This document shows, piece by piece, positions 21,555 through 29,220 of a stretch of 41,044 bases of DNA. The DNA comes from Oscillospiraceae bacterium. GTDB lineage: Bacteria; Bacillota; Clostridia; Oscillospirales; Oscillospiraceae. The stretch lies in assembly GCA_017436785.1 (NCBI GenBank), contig JAFSCK010000010.1, positions 1 to 41,044 of the forward strand, read 5' to 3'. Position 1 is the stretch's first letter, and each line of letters begins with the position of its first letter. A program made the position numbers and the translations under genes. The notes beneath the pieces were generated by a model. It was given only the letters and a program-made list of their open reading frames with translations, was not told the DNA's origin and ran no database searches.

Positions 21555-23942
21555 ATGAGCCTTAAGGAAAAAGTGCTTCTTGCCGGAGCACGGGCAGCAG
21601 GATTTCTGGCACAGGAGCAGGAGCATCACAACCCCGTAAAGCAGATCACCCCCGGAATGCCGCAGCTTCTGCGCACCGCAGCGGCAGAGGGTGCCGTGCT
21701 GCTGGAAAACCGGGTGCTGCCCCTTGCCGACGGCACAAAAATTTCCCTTTTCGGCCGCATCCAAAAGGATTATTTTTATACCGGCTACGGTTCCGGCGGC
21801 GATGTGAATTGCCCCTACAGCGTCAGCCTTCTGGAGGGTCTGCGCAATTGTGAAGCCCTTTCCCTCAACGAGCCCCTGGCCGGTGCTTATGAAACATGGA
21901 TCGCCGCAAATCCTCCGGATCACGGTGCTTGGGGCATGTGGCCCCGTTCCCACCCGGAAATGCCTGTCACCCGGGAGCTGATAACGCTGGCTCGTGAAAA
22001 TTCCGATCAGGCCGTCATCGTCATCGGCCGCTCCTCCGGCGAGGACCGGGAGAATCTGCTGGAAGAGGGCAGCTACTACCTGACGGAGGAAGAAAATACC
22101 CTTTTACAGCTGGTCACGGAGCAATTTCCCGATGCAGTGCTGGTGCTGAACATCGGCTGCGTCATGGACCTGTCCTTCCTGAAGGAGTATTCCCTTGGTG
22201 CGGTGCTGCTGGCATGGCAGGGCGGCATGGAAAGCGGCAATGCCATCGCAGACATCCTCTGCGGCAAGGTCAATCCCAGCGGACGGCTGCCGGATACCAT
22301 TGCCGCTGCTTATCCGGATTACCCTTCCGCTGACCATTTCGGCAAGCGGGAGAAAAATGCCTATTTTGAAGATATTTATGTAGGCTACCGCTTCTTTGAG
22401 ACTTTCGGAAAAGAGAAGGTCCTCTATCCCTTCGGACATGGCCTCAGTTATACCACCTTTGCGCTTCAGACGGAGCAAATCGGAGAATTGACCTTCCGGG
22501 CCTCCGTTACCAACACCGGAAGCCGGCCCGGCAAGGAAACTGTAATGCTGTTCGTGGAAAAGCCTCAGGGCCGTCTGGGCAATCCCGCCCGGGAGCTGGT
22601 GGCCTTTGGAAAAACCAAGCTTCTCTCCCCCGGCGAAACGCAGGAACTGACTCTCACCGCCACCCGTTACCAGCTGTCCTCCTACGATGATACCGGTGCC
22701 GCCGGAGCCAAAAGCTGCTATGTGCTGCAGCAGGGAGAATACCGCTTCTACTGCGGAACCGATGTACGCAGCGCACAGCCGGCAGGCACCTACACCTCGG
22801 AAAAGCACCTTCTTCTGCGGCGGTGCAGCGAGGCCTGCGCGCCTGCCGAGGGCTTCTCCTATCTTGCCAACCGGGAGGGCCAGCCGGTCACGCGGAAGGC
22901 AGCCCTCAGAACCACCGATTTAAAGGGCCGCATTCTGGCAGCTTTGCCCCGGTCCCTGCCTTTGACCGGCGATCAGGGGTACTCTCTGAGAGATGTGAAG
23001 CAGGGCAGGATTGATCTGGACACCTTCGTGGCCCAGCTGGACGTGGATGAGCTGGAGGCCATTTCCCGGGGTGCTTACATCATGAGCCACCCTCTGGGTG
23101 CTAAGGGCAACGCCGGTATCTTTGGCGGCGTTACGGAATCCCTGCGGAAAAAGGGTGTGCCTCCGGTAGTCACCTCCGACGGACCCTCCGGCATCCGTTT
23201 GTACGATTCCTGCTCCCTGATCCCCATCGGCACCTTACTTGCCTGTACTTTTGATATTGCGCTGGTAGAACAGCTCTACGCCGCTGTGGGCGCGGAAATG
23301 AAGGACCGGGGCAGCGATGTGCTGCTGGCTCCCGGCATGAACATCCACCGCAATCCCCTGTGCGGACGGAACTTTGAATACTTCTCCGAGGACCCCTACC
23401 TCACCGGCCGGATGGCTGCCGCCGTGGTAAAGGGTGTCCAGTCGCAGGGCGTTGCCGCCTGCCCCAAGCATTTTGCCTGCAACAATCAGGAGACCAACCG
23501 TAACCACACCGATTCTGTCCTGACCGAGCGGGCCCTGCGGGAAATCTACCTGAAGGGTTTTGAAGTTTGCGTCAAGCTGGCAAAGCCCAAGACCATCATG
23601 ACCAGCTACAACAAGATCAACGGTGTCTGGGGCCATTACCACTACGATCTGGTGACCACCATCCTCCGGGGTGAATGGGGCTATCAGGGCCTCGTCATGA
23701 CAGACTGGTGGATGCAGTATGCCCCCTCTCCAGAGTTCCCCACGCTCACCGGCAATGCCTACCGGGTCCGGGCCGGTGTGGATGTGCTGATGCCCGGCTC
23801 CCGAAGCTTTGCCGACAAACGGAAAAAGCCCGACGGCACCCTGCTGAAAACCTACGGTAAGCCCGGCGGTATCACCTTGGGAGAAATGCAGGAAACCGCC
23901 AAGCACGTCCTAATGTGTGTTATGGCGTTGAAGGAATTGTAA
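21555..23942 (+). CDS. GH3 beta-glycosidase with permuted domain order
   Basis: A 795-residue glycoside hydrolase family 3 enzyme. The usual order (TIM barrel, alpha/beta sandwich, fibronectin-III) is rearranged. The sandwich domain comes first (~20-260; AVIVIGRSSGEDRENL, AWQGGMESGNAIADILCGKV), then the FnIII-like domain (~295-400; YPFGHGLSYTTF opens it), and the catalytic barrel is last (~480-795; DGPSGIRLYDS, GMNIHRNPLCGRNFEYFSED, CPKHFACNNQE). The predicted nucleophile is Asp717 in LVMTDWW. This order is known from rumen beta-glucosidases such as R. albus enzymes. There is no signal peptide, so it acts inside the cell on imported glycosides. GGAGG precedes the ATG by 9 bases. Confidence 0.93.
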   Translation: MSLKEKVLLAGARAAGFLAQEQEHHNPVKQITPGMPQLLRTAAAEGAVLLENRVLPLADGTKISLFGRIQKDYFYTGYGSGGDVNCPYSVSLLEGLRNCEALSLNEPLAGAYETWIAANPPDHGAWGMWPRSHPEMPVTRELITLARENSDQAVIVIGRSSGEDRENLLEEGSYYLTEEENTLLQLVTEQFPDAVLVLNIGCVMDLSFLKEYSLGAVLLAWQGGMESGNAIADILCGKVNPSGRLPDTIAAAYPDYPSADHFGKREKNAYFEDIYVGYRFFETFGKEKVLYPFGHGLSYTTFALQTEQIGELTFRASVTNTGSRPGKETVMLFVEKPQGRLGNPARELVAFGKTKLLSPGETQELTLTATRYQLSSYDDTGAAGAKSCYVLQQGEYRFYCGTDVRSAQPAGTYTSEKHLLLRRCSEACAPAEGFSYLANREGQPVTRKAALRTTDLKGRILAALPRSLPLTGDQGYSLRDVKQGRIDLDTFVAQLDVDELEAISRGAYIMSHPLGAKGNAGIFGGVTESLRKKGVPPVVTSDGPSGIRLYDSCSLIPIGTLLACTFDIALVEQLYAAVGAEMKDRGSDVLLAPGMNIHRNPLCGRNFEYFSEDPYLTGRMAAAVVKGVQSQGVAACPKHFACNNQETNRNHTDSVLTERALREIYLKGFEVCVKLAKPKTIMTSYNKINGVWGHYHYDLVTTILRGEWGYQGLVMTDWWMQYAPSPEFPTLTGNAYRVRAGVDVLMPGSRSFADKRKKPDGTLLKTYGKPGGITLGEMQETAKHVLMCVMALKEL

Positions 23943-23969
23943 TTTTTCACCATTCCCACCTGCCAAAAT

Positions 23970-24079
23970 GTAGGGGACGGCGTCCTCGACGTCCCGGCGG
24001 TATTAGATCGTATTTGAGATCCTATTGAGGCGAATCCGTAATCGTCACATTGCGGGGCATCCGGGAGGCCGCCCCTTAC
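23970..24079. repeat. Inverted-repeat element, GTAGGG family (GGACGGCGTCC subtype, copy 1)
   Basis: A 110-bp element beginning GTAGGGGACGGCGTCCTCGA and ending GGAGGCCGCCCCTTAC. The left arm is itself palindromic around GACGGCGTCC. It lies between the GH3 and symporter genes. Its left arm matches the inverted right arm of the element at 28297-28397. Confidence 0.7.
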
Positions 24080-24104
24080 ATTCCATTTCAAAAGGAGAGA
24101 AACC

Positions 24105-25523
24105 ATGTCCAACAAGCATCCGGAATATATGACCACGAGGAAGGAGCGCATCAGCTACTGGACCTACTTTGTGGGACAAAACATCTACTACAATATCACC
24201 GCCGCTTTCATCTCCACCTATCTTGCCATGCAGGGCATCAATCTGGCCAAGGTGGCTGTGGTTCTGCTGATCGTGAAGGTTTGGGATGCCATTAACGATC
24301 CCATTTTCGGCTTTATCTTTGATAAAGTCAAATTTAAAAACGGGCAAAAAAGCCTGCCTTGGCTGCGGATCGCCACAGCCTTGATCCCGGTTGTCACCAT
24401 CATTCTGTTCTCCATCCCCTCTGCCTTGTCCGAAACCGGCAAGCTCATTTGGTTCGGCGCTGCCTATGTGCTGTGGGATACGGTCTACACCCTGACGGAC
24501 GTTCCTGCCTATGCCATGCTGAACACCATGACTGACAACCTGCAGGAACGTAACACCCTGCTTTCCATCAACCGGGTCTTCTCCGGCGGCGGCGTGCTGA
24601 TCTACGGCGTGGTGCTGCCCCTGCTGATCAGTGAGCAGGTGGGCATGAGCGCCACCATGGCGGTGGCCATCCTCTCCATTTTCAGCGCCCTAACTATGGT
24701 GCCCCTGAACATCCACTGCAAGGAACGCAACTATAAACCGGAGCAGGAGGATGAAAATTTCTCTCCGCGGCAGATGTTTGCCTACTTAAAGAGCAACAAG
24801 TACCTGCTGATCTACTACGGCGGCTATATGGCCACCGATGCCCTGAAGACTTTCAATGCGGTGCTGCTGTTTGCCTCCTTCTACCTTTTCGGTAATTCCC
24901 TGTTCTCCATCGTGCTGAATATTCTGAACATGGTGCCCGGTGTTTTTGCCGCCATGCTGATGCCCACCATTTTAAAGCGGTTTGACAAGTTTAAAACATT
25001 GTTCTGGTGCAACATCGTCTGCGTAGTCATGGGTCTTGTCATCTACTTCCTCGGCTATGATAATCAGGGCCTCTTCCTGACCCTCACCGTTATCCGCACC
25101 ATCCCCATGAGTGTCGTGGGCATTCTGGCCTTCATGTTCACCCCTGACTGTGCCGAGTACGGCCAGTACAAGTCCGGTATCAGCGCCAAGGGCATCACCT
25201 TCGCCATCCAGACCTTCTCCGTGAAGATCACCGGCGCGGTGTCCTCCTCTCTGGCATTGTTCCTGCTGGGCCTGTTTGGCTGGATCAGCGTGGAAGCCGA
25301 AAGCTTCGAGCAGCTGGCTGCCATGAACATTCAGCAGTCCCCTGCCGCCCTTAATGGCCTGTGGATCGTTTACGCACTGGTTCCCGTCATCGGTATGATT
25401 ATCTCCACCTTCTTCTATCTGGGCTATAAGCTCAACGATAAGGATGTGCAGATTATGGCAAAATGCAATTCCGGCGAGATCACAAAGGCAGAGGCAGAAA
25501 AGCTGCTTTCCAGAAAATATTGA
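24105..25523 (+). CDS. GPH-family sugar:cation symporter
   Basis: A 472-residue membrane protein with about 12 helices, of the glycoside-pentoside-hexuronide (MelB/XynP/YihO) family. The hallmark VKVWDAINDPIFGFIFDKVK (~46-65) holds the cation-site Asp residues (WDAxNDP). DVPAYAMLNTMTDN and the second-half motif TPDCAEYGQYKSGISAKG are also typical. The central cytoplasmic loop is CKERNYKPEQEDENF. It probably brings in a glycoside or oligosaccharide for the intracellular GH3 enzyme encoded just upstream on the same strand. AAAGGAGAG precedes the ATG. Confidence 0.92.
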   Translation: MSNKHPEYMTTRKERISYWTYFVGQNIYYNITAAFISTYLAMQGINLAKVAVVLLIVKVWDAINDPIFGFIFDKVKFKNGQKSLPWLRIATALIPVVTIILFSIPSALSETGKLIWFGAAYVLWDTVYTLTDVPAYAMLNTMTDNLQERNTLLSINRVFSGGGVLIYGVVLPLLISEQVGMSATMAVAILSIFSALTMVPLNIHCKERNYKPEQEDENFSPRQMFAYLKSNKYLLIYYGGYMATDALKTFNAVLLFASFYLFGNSLFSIVLNILNMVPGVFAAMLMPTILKRFDKFKTLFWCNIVCVVMGLVIYFLGYDNQGLFLTLTVIRTIPMSVVGILAFMFTPDCAEYGQYKSGISAKGITFAIQTFSVKITGAVSSSLALFLLGLFGWISVEAESFEQLAAMNIQQSPAALNGLWIVYALVPVIGMIISTFFYLGYKLNDKDVQIMAKCNSGEITKAEAEKLLSRKY

Positions 25524-25530
25524 TAGCCCC

Positions 25531-25560
25531 TCGGCCCGGACCAAACAAGGTCCGGGCCGA
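25531..25560 (+). terminator. Strong hairpin after the symporter gene
   Basis: TCGGCCCGGACC (25531-25542), AAACAA, GGTCCGGGCCGA (25549-25560): a perfect 12-bp GC-rich stem 7 bases after the stop. There is no T-tract, so termination may be weak or the stem may protect the mRNA end. Confidence 0.6.
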
Positions 25561-25567
25561 AACCTAT

Positions 25568-25690
25568 GTCATTGCGAGGAGCGCGGCGACGTGGCAATCC
25601 CCCCTAACTTTCCGGCTGCTATCGCCGGATCCTTTTGCGCAGACCTTTAAAGGAGATTGCCTCGTCGGCCTGTGGCCTCCTCGCAATGAC
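25568..25690. repeat. Palindromic intergenic repeat, GTCATT family (copy 4)
   Basis: A 123-bp element with ends GTCATTGCGAGGAG / CTCCTCGCAATGAC and inner GGCAATCCCCC / GGAGATTGCC arms. It is the same length as copy 3. The remainder of the gap to 25843 shows nothing clear. Confidence 0.85.
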
Positions 25691-25843
25691 ACATATTTTT
25701 GCAGCCGCACAAAAATATTCCAATTTCCGGGAAAAGTCCGCTTTATTGCCCACAATGTATGGTATCCTCCACTTAGCCACCCGGGGTGCTGTGAAAATGC
25801 GACAAATCGCCCCAACCAAATGGTTTTGTTACCAGATTGTATC

Positions 25844-25872
25844 TTGACAAACAGCACCTGTTGTGGCAATAT
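25844..25872 (+). promoter_or_regulatory. Promoter of the nrd locus
   Basis: A consensus TTGACA (25844-25849), a 17-bp spacer and CAATAT (25867-25872). The -10 box is inside the first NrdR box, so bound repressor would exclude RNA polymerase. Confidence 0.7.
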
Positions 25873-25911
25873 ATTGTGGAGGTTTCGAGAACATGGCACA
25901 ACATATAGTGT
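25864..25911 (+). promoter_or_regulatory. Tandem NrdR boxes
   Basis: Box 1 TGGCAATATATTGTGG (25864-25879) and box 2 GCACAACATATAGTGT (25896-25911) fit the known 16-bp NrdR consensus (ACACWATATATWGTGT type). The gap between them is 16 bp, the usual three-turn arrangement for this ATP/dATP-sensing repressor of ribonucleotide reductase genes. Confidence 0.75.
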
Positions 25912-25970
25912 CCCACGCCGGTATCCGGCTCCCTCTCCCTCAATTTCAGAAGAAAGTCGAGACAACATCT

Positions 25971-28253
25971 ATGATCCAAAGTATCATTAAGCGCGATGGC
26001 CGCGTTGTTTTATACGATCAGAACAAGATCGCTGCTGCGATCCTCCGCTCTCTGGAGGCCTCCGGTGACGGCAACGCCGCCGATGCCGCCCGGGTCGCCA
26101 ACGATGTCCAGCGGGAGCTGGAAAACCGCTTCTCTACCCAGTCTCCCAACATCGAAGCCATTCAGGATACCGTAGAGCGTCAGCTGATGAACCACGGCTT
26201 CAGCGCCGCCGCCAAGGCCTACATCCTCTACCGGGCCAACCGTACCCGGGCCAGAGAGGCCAACACCAGCCTGATGAAGACCATCGACGAGATCACCAAC
26301 ATTGATGCCCGCATCAGCGATATGAAGCGGGACAACGCCAACATCGACGGCAACACTGCCATGGGCTCCATGCTCCAGATCGGCTCCGCCGGTGCCAAGG
26401 CTTACAACGAGATCTACCTGCTCCGTCCCGAGCATGCTAAGGCTTACCGCAACGGCGATATCCACATTCATGACTTCGACTTCTACAGCCTGACCACCAC
26501 CTGCTGCCAGATCGATATTCTGAAGCTGTTCCATGGCGGCTTCTCCACCGGACACGGCTACCTGCGGGAACCCAACTCCATCCAGAGCTATGCCGCGCTG
26601 GCAGCCATCGCCATCCAGTCCAACCAGAACGACCAGCATGGCGGCCAGTCCATCCCCAACTTTGACTACGGCATGGCCGAGGGTGTTGCCAAGACCTACC
26701 GCAAGGCTTTTACCCGCCGCCTGAAGGATGCCGTGGAGGACTATCTGGACCTGAGTGATGAAACCGCTGCAGTCAGCGCCATCATCGAATCTGCGGAAAA
26801 GGCCACCGGCGAGACCGCCAAGCTGGAAAGCAGCGAAGCCTATATCGCTGCTATTTCCGAAGGACTGGCAAAGCAGTATGGCATCTCTCCCGAAATGGCC
26901 CATAAGCTCATCACCCGCGCCTCCATCCGGGCCTACAAGAAGACCAACCGGGATACCCAGCAGGCTATGGAAGGCTTCGTCCACAATCTGAACACCATGC
27001 ACTCCCGTGCCGGTGCCCAGACCCCCTTCTCCTCCATCAACTATGGCACCGACGTAAGCCCTGAGGGCCGTATGGTCATCCGTAATATCCTGCTGGCACT
27101 GGATGCTGGTCTGGGCCATGGCGAGACCTGTATCTTCCCCATCCACATCTTCAAGGTCAAGGAAGGTGTCAACTACAACGAAGAGGACCCCAACTACGAC
27201 CTGTTCCGCCTGAGCTGCAAGGTCAGCGCCAAGCGCCTGTTCCCCAACTACACCTTCTTGGACTCCCCCTTCAACCTGCAGTACTACGTCCCCGGGCGTC
27301 CCGAAACAGAGGTCGCTACCATGGGCTGCCGTACCCGCGTCATGGGCAACGTCTACGATCCCAGCCGGGAGATCTCCTATTCCCGGGGCAATCTGAGCTT
27401 CACTTCCATCAACCTGCCCCGTCTGGCAATTGAAAGCGACGGCGACGAGGAGCTCTTCTACGAAAAGCTCCATGGTATGCTGGAGCTGGTCGCTCAGCAG
27501 CTGTTGGACCGCTTTGAAATTCAGGCCAGCAAGCACATCTACAATTATCCCTTCCTGATGGGACAGGGCATCTGGCTGGATTCCGACCATCTGACGCTGC
27601 AGGATGACCTGCGGGAGGTCCTGAAGCACGGCACCCTGTCCATTGGCTTCATCGGTCTGGCTGAGACCCTGACCAGCCTCTATGGCCAGCACCACGGTCA
27701 GAGCGAGGACATCCAGAAGAAGGGTCTGGAGATCATCGGCTTCATGCGCAAATTCTGCGATGCAAAATCTCAGGAGCTGAAGATGAACTTCTCTCTGCTG
27801 GCAACCCCCGCAGAGGGCCTGTCCGGCCGCTTCATCCGTATGGACCAGAAGCGTTTCGGCAAGATCAAGGGCATCACCGACCGGGAGTACTACACCAATT
27901 CCTTCCATATCCCCGTCTGGCACCCCATCTCCGTCTACGACAAGATCCGTCTGGAAGCCCCCTACCACGCCCTGTGCAATGCCGGTCACATCAGCTATGT
28001 AGAACTGGACGGCGATACCGCCCGGAACGTGGAGGCCTTTGAATCCGTGGTCCGCTGCATGCACGACTTCGGCATCGGCTACGGCTCCATCAACCACCCT
28101 GTTGACCGCGATCCCATCTGCGGCTATGTGGGCATCATCGGCGATGTCTGCCCCCGCTGCGGCCGTCGGGAGGGCGAGGAGATCGCCCCCGAGCGTGTGG
28201 AAGAGCTGAAGCGCCTGTATCCCCAGATGCCCGCTTTCCAAGGCATTGAGTGA
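25971..28253 (+). CDS. nrdD: Anaerobic ribonucleoside-triphosphate reductase NrdD, main body without the glycyl-radical segment
   Basis: A 760-residue class III ribonucleotide reductase body that makes dNTPs under anaerobiosis. It has an N-terminal ATP-cone (~1-95, IIKRDGRVVLYDQNKIAAAI), then family motifs NDQHGGQSIPNFDYGMAEG, GETCIFPIHIFKVKEG, ATMGCRTRVMGN and RGNLSFTSINLPRL. Near the end NHPVDRDPICGYVG and GDVCPRCGRREGEE form the metal-site region. It then ends in a non-family tail (EELKRLYPQMPAFQGIE) instead of the glycyl-radical R-x-x-G-Y motif, which is in the separate gene at 28428. The start is chosen by the ATP-cone N-terminus; an ATG at 25893 has a better ribosome site but overlaps an NrdR box. 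Confidence 0.93.
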   Translation: MIQSIIKRDGRVVLYDQNKIAAAILRSLEASGDGNAADAARVANDVQRELENRFSTQSPNIEAIQDTVERQLMNHGFSAAAKAYILYRANRTRAREANTSLMKTIDEITNIDARISDMKRDNANIDGNTAMGSMLQIGSAGAKAYNEIYLLRPEHAKAYRNGDIHIHDFDFYSLTTTCCQIDILKLFHGGFSTGHGYLREPNSIQSYAALAAIAIQSNQNDQHGGQSIPNFDYGMAEGVAKTYRKAFTRRLKDAVEDYLDLSDETAAVSAIIESAEKATGETAKLESSEAYIAAISEGLAKQYGISPEMAHKLITRASIRAYKKTNRDTQQAMEGFVHNLNTMHSRAGAQTPFSSINYGTDVSPEGRMVIRNILLALDAGLGHGETCIFPIHIFKVKEGVNYNEEDPNYDLFRLSCKVSAKRLFPNYTFLDSPFNLQYYVPGRPETEVATMGCRTRVMGNVYDPSREISYSRGNLSFTSINLPRLAIESDGDEELFYEKLHGMLELVAQQLLDRFEIQASKHIYNYPFLMGQGIWLDSDHLTLQDDLREVLKHGTLSIGFIGLAETLTSLYGQHHGQSEDIQKKGLEIIGFMRKFCDAKSQELKMNFSLLATPAEGLSGRFIRMDQKRFGKIKGITDREYYTNSFHIPVWHPISVYDKIRLEAPYHALCNAGHISYVELDGDTARNVEAFESVVRCMHDFGIGYGSINHPVDRDPICGYVGIIGDVCPRCGRREGEEIAPERVEELKRLYPQMPAFQGIE

Positions 28254-28296
28254 TTTCGTCACAGTGATTTTTGCGGGAATTTGTAATAATTAGAAT

Positions 28297-28397
28297 GTAG
28301 GGGGCGGCGTCCTCGACGCCCCCTATGTATCCAATATGCATTCACCATACCGTTTCTTTCCTATTCCCACCGGGACGTCGAGGACGCCGTCCCCTAC
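28297..28397. repeat. Inverted-repeat element, GTAGGG family (GGCGTCCTCGACG subtype, copy 2)
   Basis: A 101-bp element beginning GTAGGGGGCGGCGTCCTCGA and ending GACGCCGTCCCCTAC, with arms that are inverted copies. It lies in the 174-base gap between the NrdD body and the glycyl-radical gene. Confidence 0.8.
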
Positions 28398-28427
28398 ATC
28401 CCCTATTGGTACTAAGGAGGTACTTTT

Positions 28428-28589
28428 ATGACTATCAAATCTAAGAACGAAAAGCTGGGTCAGGGTGTTGGCTTTGAGCGCATCCGCCGCATCACCGGCT
28501 ACTTGGTCGGCACCATGGACAAGTGGAACGACGCAAAGCGTGCAGAGGAGCGTGACCGTGTTAAGCACGGTCTGAACGGAAATGCTTGA
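28428..28589 (+). CDS. Stand-alone glycyl-radical segment of NrdD (53 residues)
   Basis: A 53-residue protein: MTIKSKNEKLGQGVG, then FERIRRITGYLVGTMDKW and NDAKRAEERDRVKH. The RRITGYLVG stretch is the NrdD glycyl-radical loop, with Gly24 the predicted radical site activated by NrdG, and the rest matches the usual C-terminal end of NrdD (AE-x-x-DRVKH). TAAGGAGG sits 7 bases before the ATG, so it is made as a separate polypeptide. Two in-frame stops separate it from the NrdD body, so stop readthrough is unlikely. Its last 8 bases overlap the nrdG start. By analogy to the PFL spare part GrcA/YfiD, it probably docks into the NrdD barrel to complete the active site. Confidence 0.88.
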   Translation: MTIKSKNEKLGQGVGFERIRRITGYLVGTMDKWNDAKRAEERDRVKHGLNGNA

Positions 28590-29094
28590 GCTTAGCGGCA
28601 TCGTTTCCGACAGCATTGTAGATGGCCCCGGCATCCGCACCGCCATTTTCTCACAGGGCTGCCCCCATCACTGTCCCGGCTGCCATAACCCGGAAACTTG
28701 GGAGTTCGGCTGCGGCACCCAGATTCCCGTGGAGGCGGTGGTGGAGATTGTGGAAAGCAATCCCCTGTGCCGGGGTGTTACCTTCTCCGGCGGCGAGCCC
28801 TTCGCACAGGCAGCAGCCTTTGCGCGGCTTGCCAAGGCGCTGAAAGAAAAAGGCTACGAAGTTGCCTCCTATTCCGGTTTTACCTTTGAGGAGCTGCTGA
28901 GGGGCTCAGATGCCCAGAAGGAGCTGCTGGCCTCCATCGACATTCTCATCGACGGGCGTTTCCTACAAGCCCAGAAGAGCCTCGAGATTGCCTTCCGGGG
29001 CAGCCGCAACCAGCGGATCCTAGACGTAAAAGACAGCCTCGCCGAAGGCAAGGCCATAGAAACCACCAGCAAACGCTGGCTGGGAGAATATTGA
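28582..29094 (+). CDS. nrdG: Anaerobic ribonucleotide reductase activating protein NrdG
   Basis: A 170-residue radical-SAM activase that abstracts hydrogen from the NrdD glycine. The cluster motif is C27-x3-C31-x2-C34 in QGCPHHCPGCHN; the GG-E motif is VTFSGGEPFAQA (~72), and the N-terminal SDSIVDGPGIRTAIFSQGC is typical of NrdG. The ATG overlaps the end of the glycyl-radical gene (ATGCTTGA), coupling translation of activase and radical peptide. It is the last gene of the operon before the terminator at 29191. The 29100-29190 stretch shows nothing recognisable. Confidence 0.95.
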   Translation: MLELSGIVSDSIVDGPGIRTAIFSQGCPHHCPGCHNPETWEFGCGTQIPVEAVVEIVESNPLCRGVTFSGGEPFAQAAAFARLAKALKEKGYEVASYSGFTFEELLRGSDAQKELLASIDILIDGRFLQAQKSLEIAFRGSRNQRILDVKDSLAEGKAIETTSKRWLGEY

Positions 29095-29190
29095 ACGCAT
29101 AGGTCCTGTGTCAAGCGTTGGCGCAGGAACAAATAAAAGGACATCCGATTCGGGGCGGTCCAATAAAACAGTTTTACAATTGTTTTCGGG

Positions 29191-29220
29191 AAACGGCATG
29201 ATTTCAGTCATGCCGTTTTT
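29191..29220. terminator. Bidirectional intrinsic terminator after nrdG
   Basis: AAACGGCATGA (29191-29201), TTTCAG, TCATGCCGTTT (29208-29218), then TT. It ends the nrd operon and overlaps the end of the convergent recombinase fragment. Confidence 0.85.

Noticed and set aside
25893-25970. Upstream ATG for nrdD with a good GGAGG site
   Set aside because: It would add 26 unconserved residues before the ATP-cone, overlap the second NrdR box, and leave almost no leader after the predicted transcription start. It is kept as an alternative only.
28251-28427. Glycyl-radical segment joined to NrdD by stop-codon readthrough
   Set aside because: There is a second in-frame stop shortly after the first, and the downstream part has its own strong ribosome site and ATG.
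29095-29190. Missing 3' end of the cardiolipin synthase gene beyond the mobile remnant
   Set aside because: No PLD-type sequence or second HKD motif can be read here in any frame.
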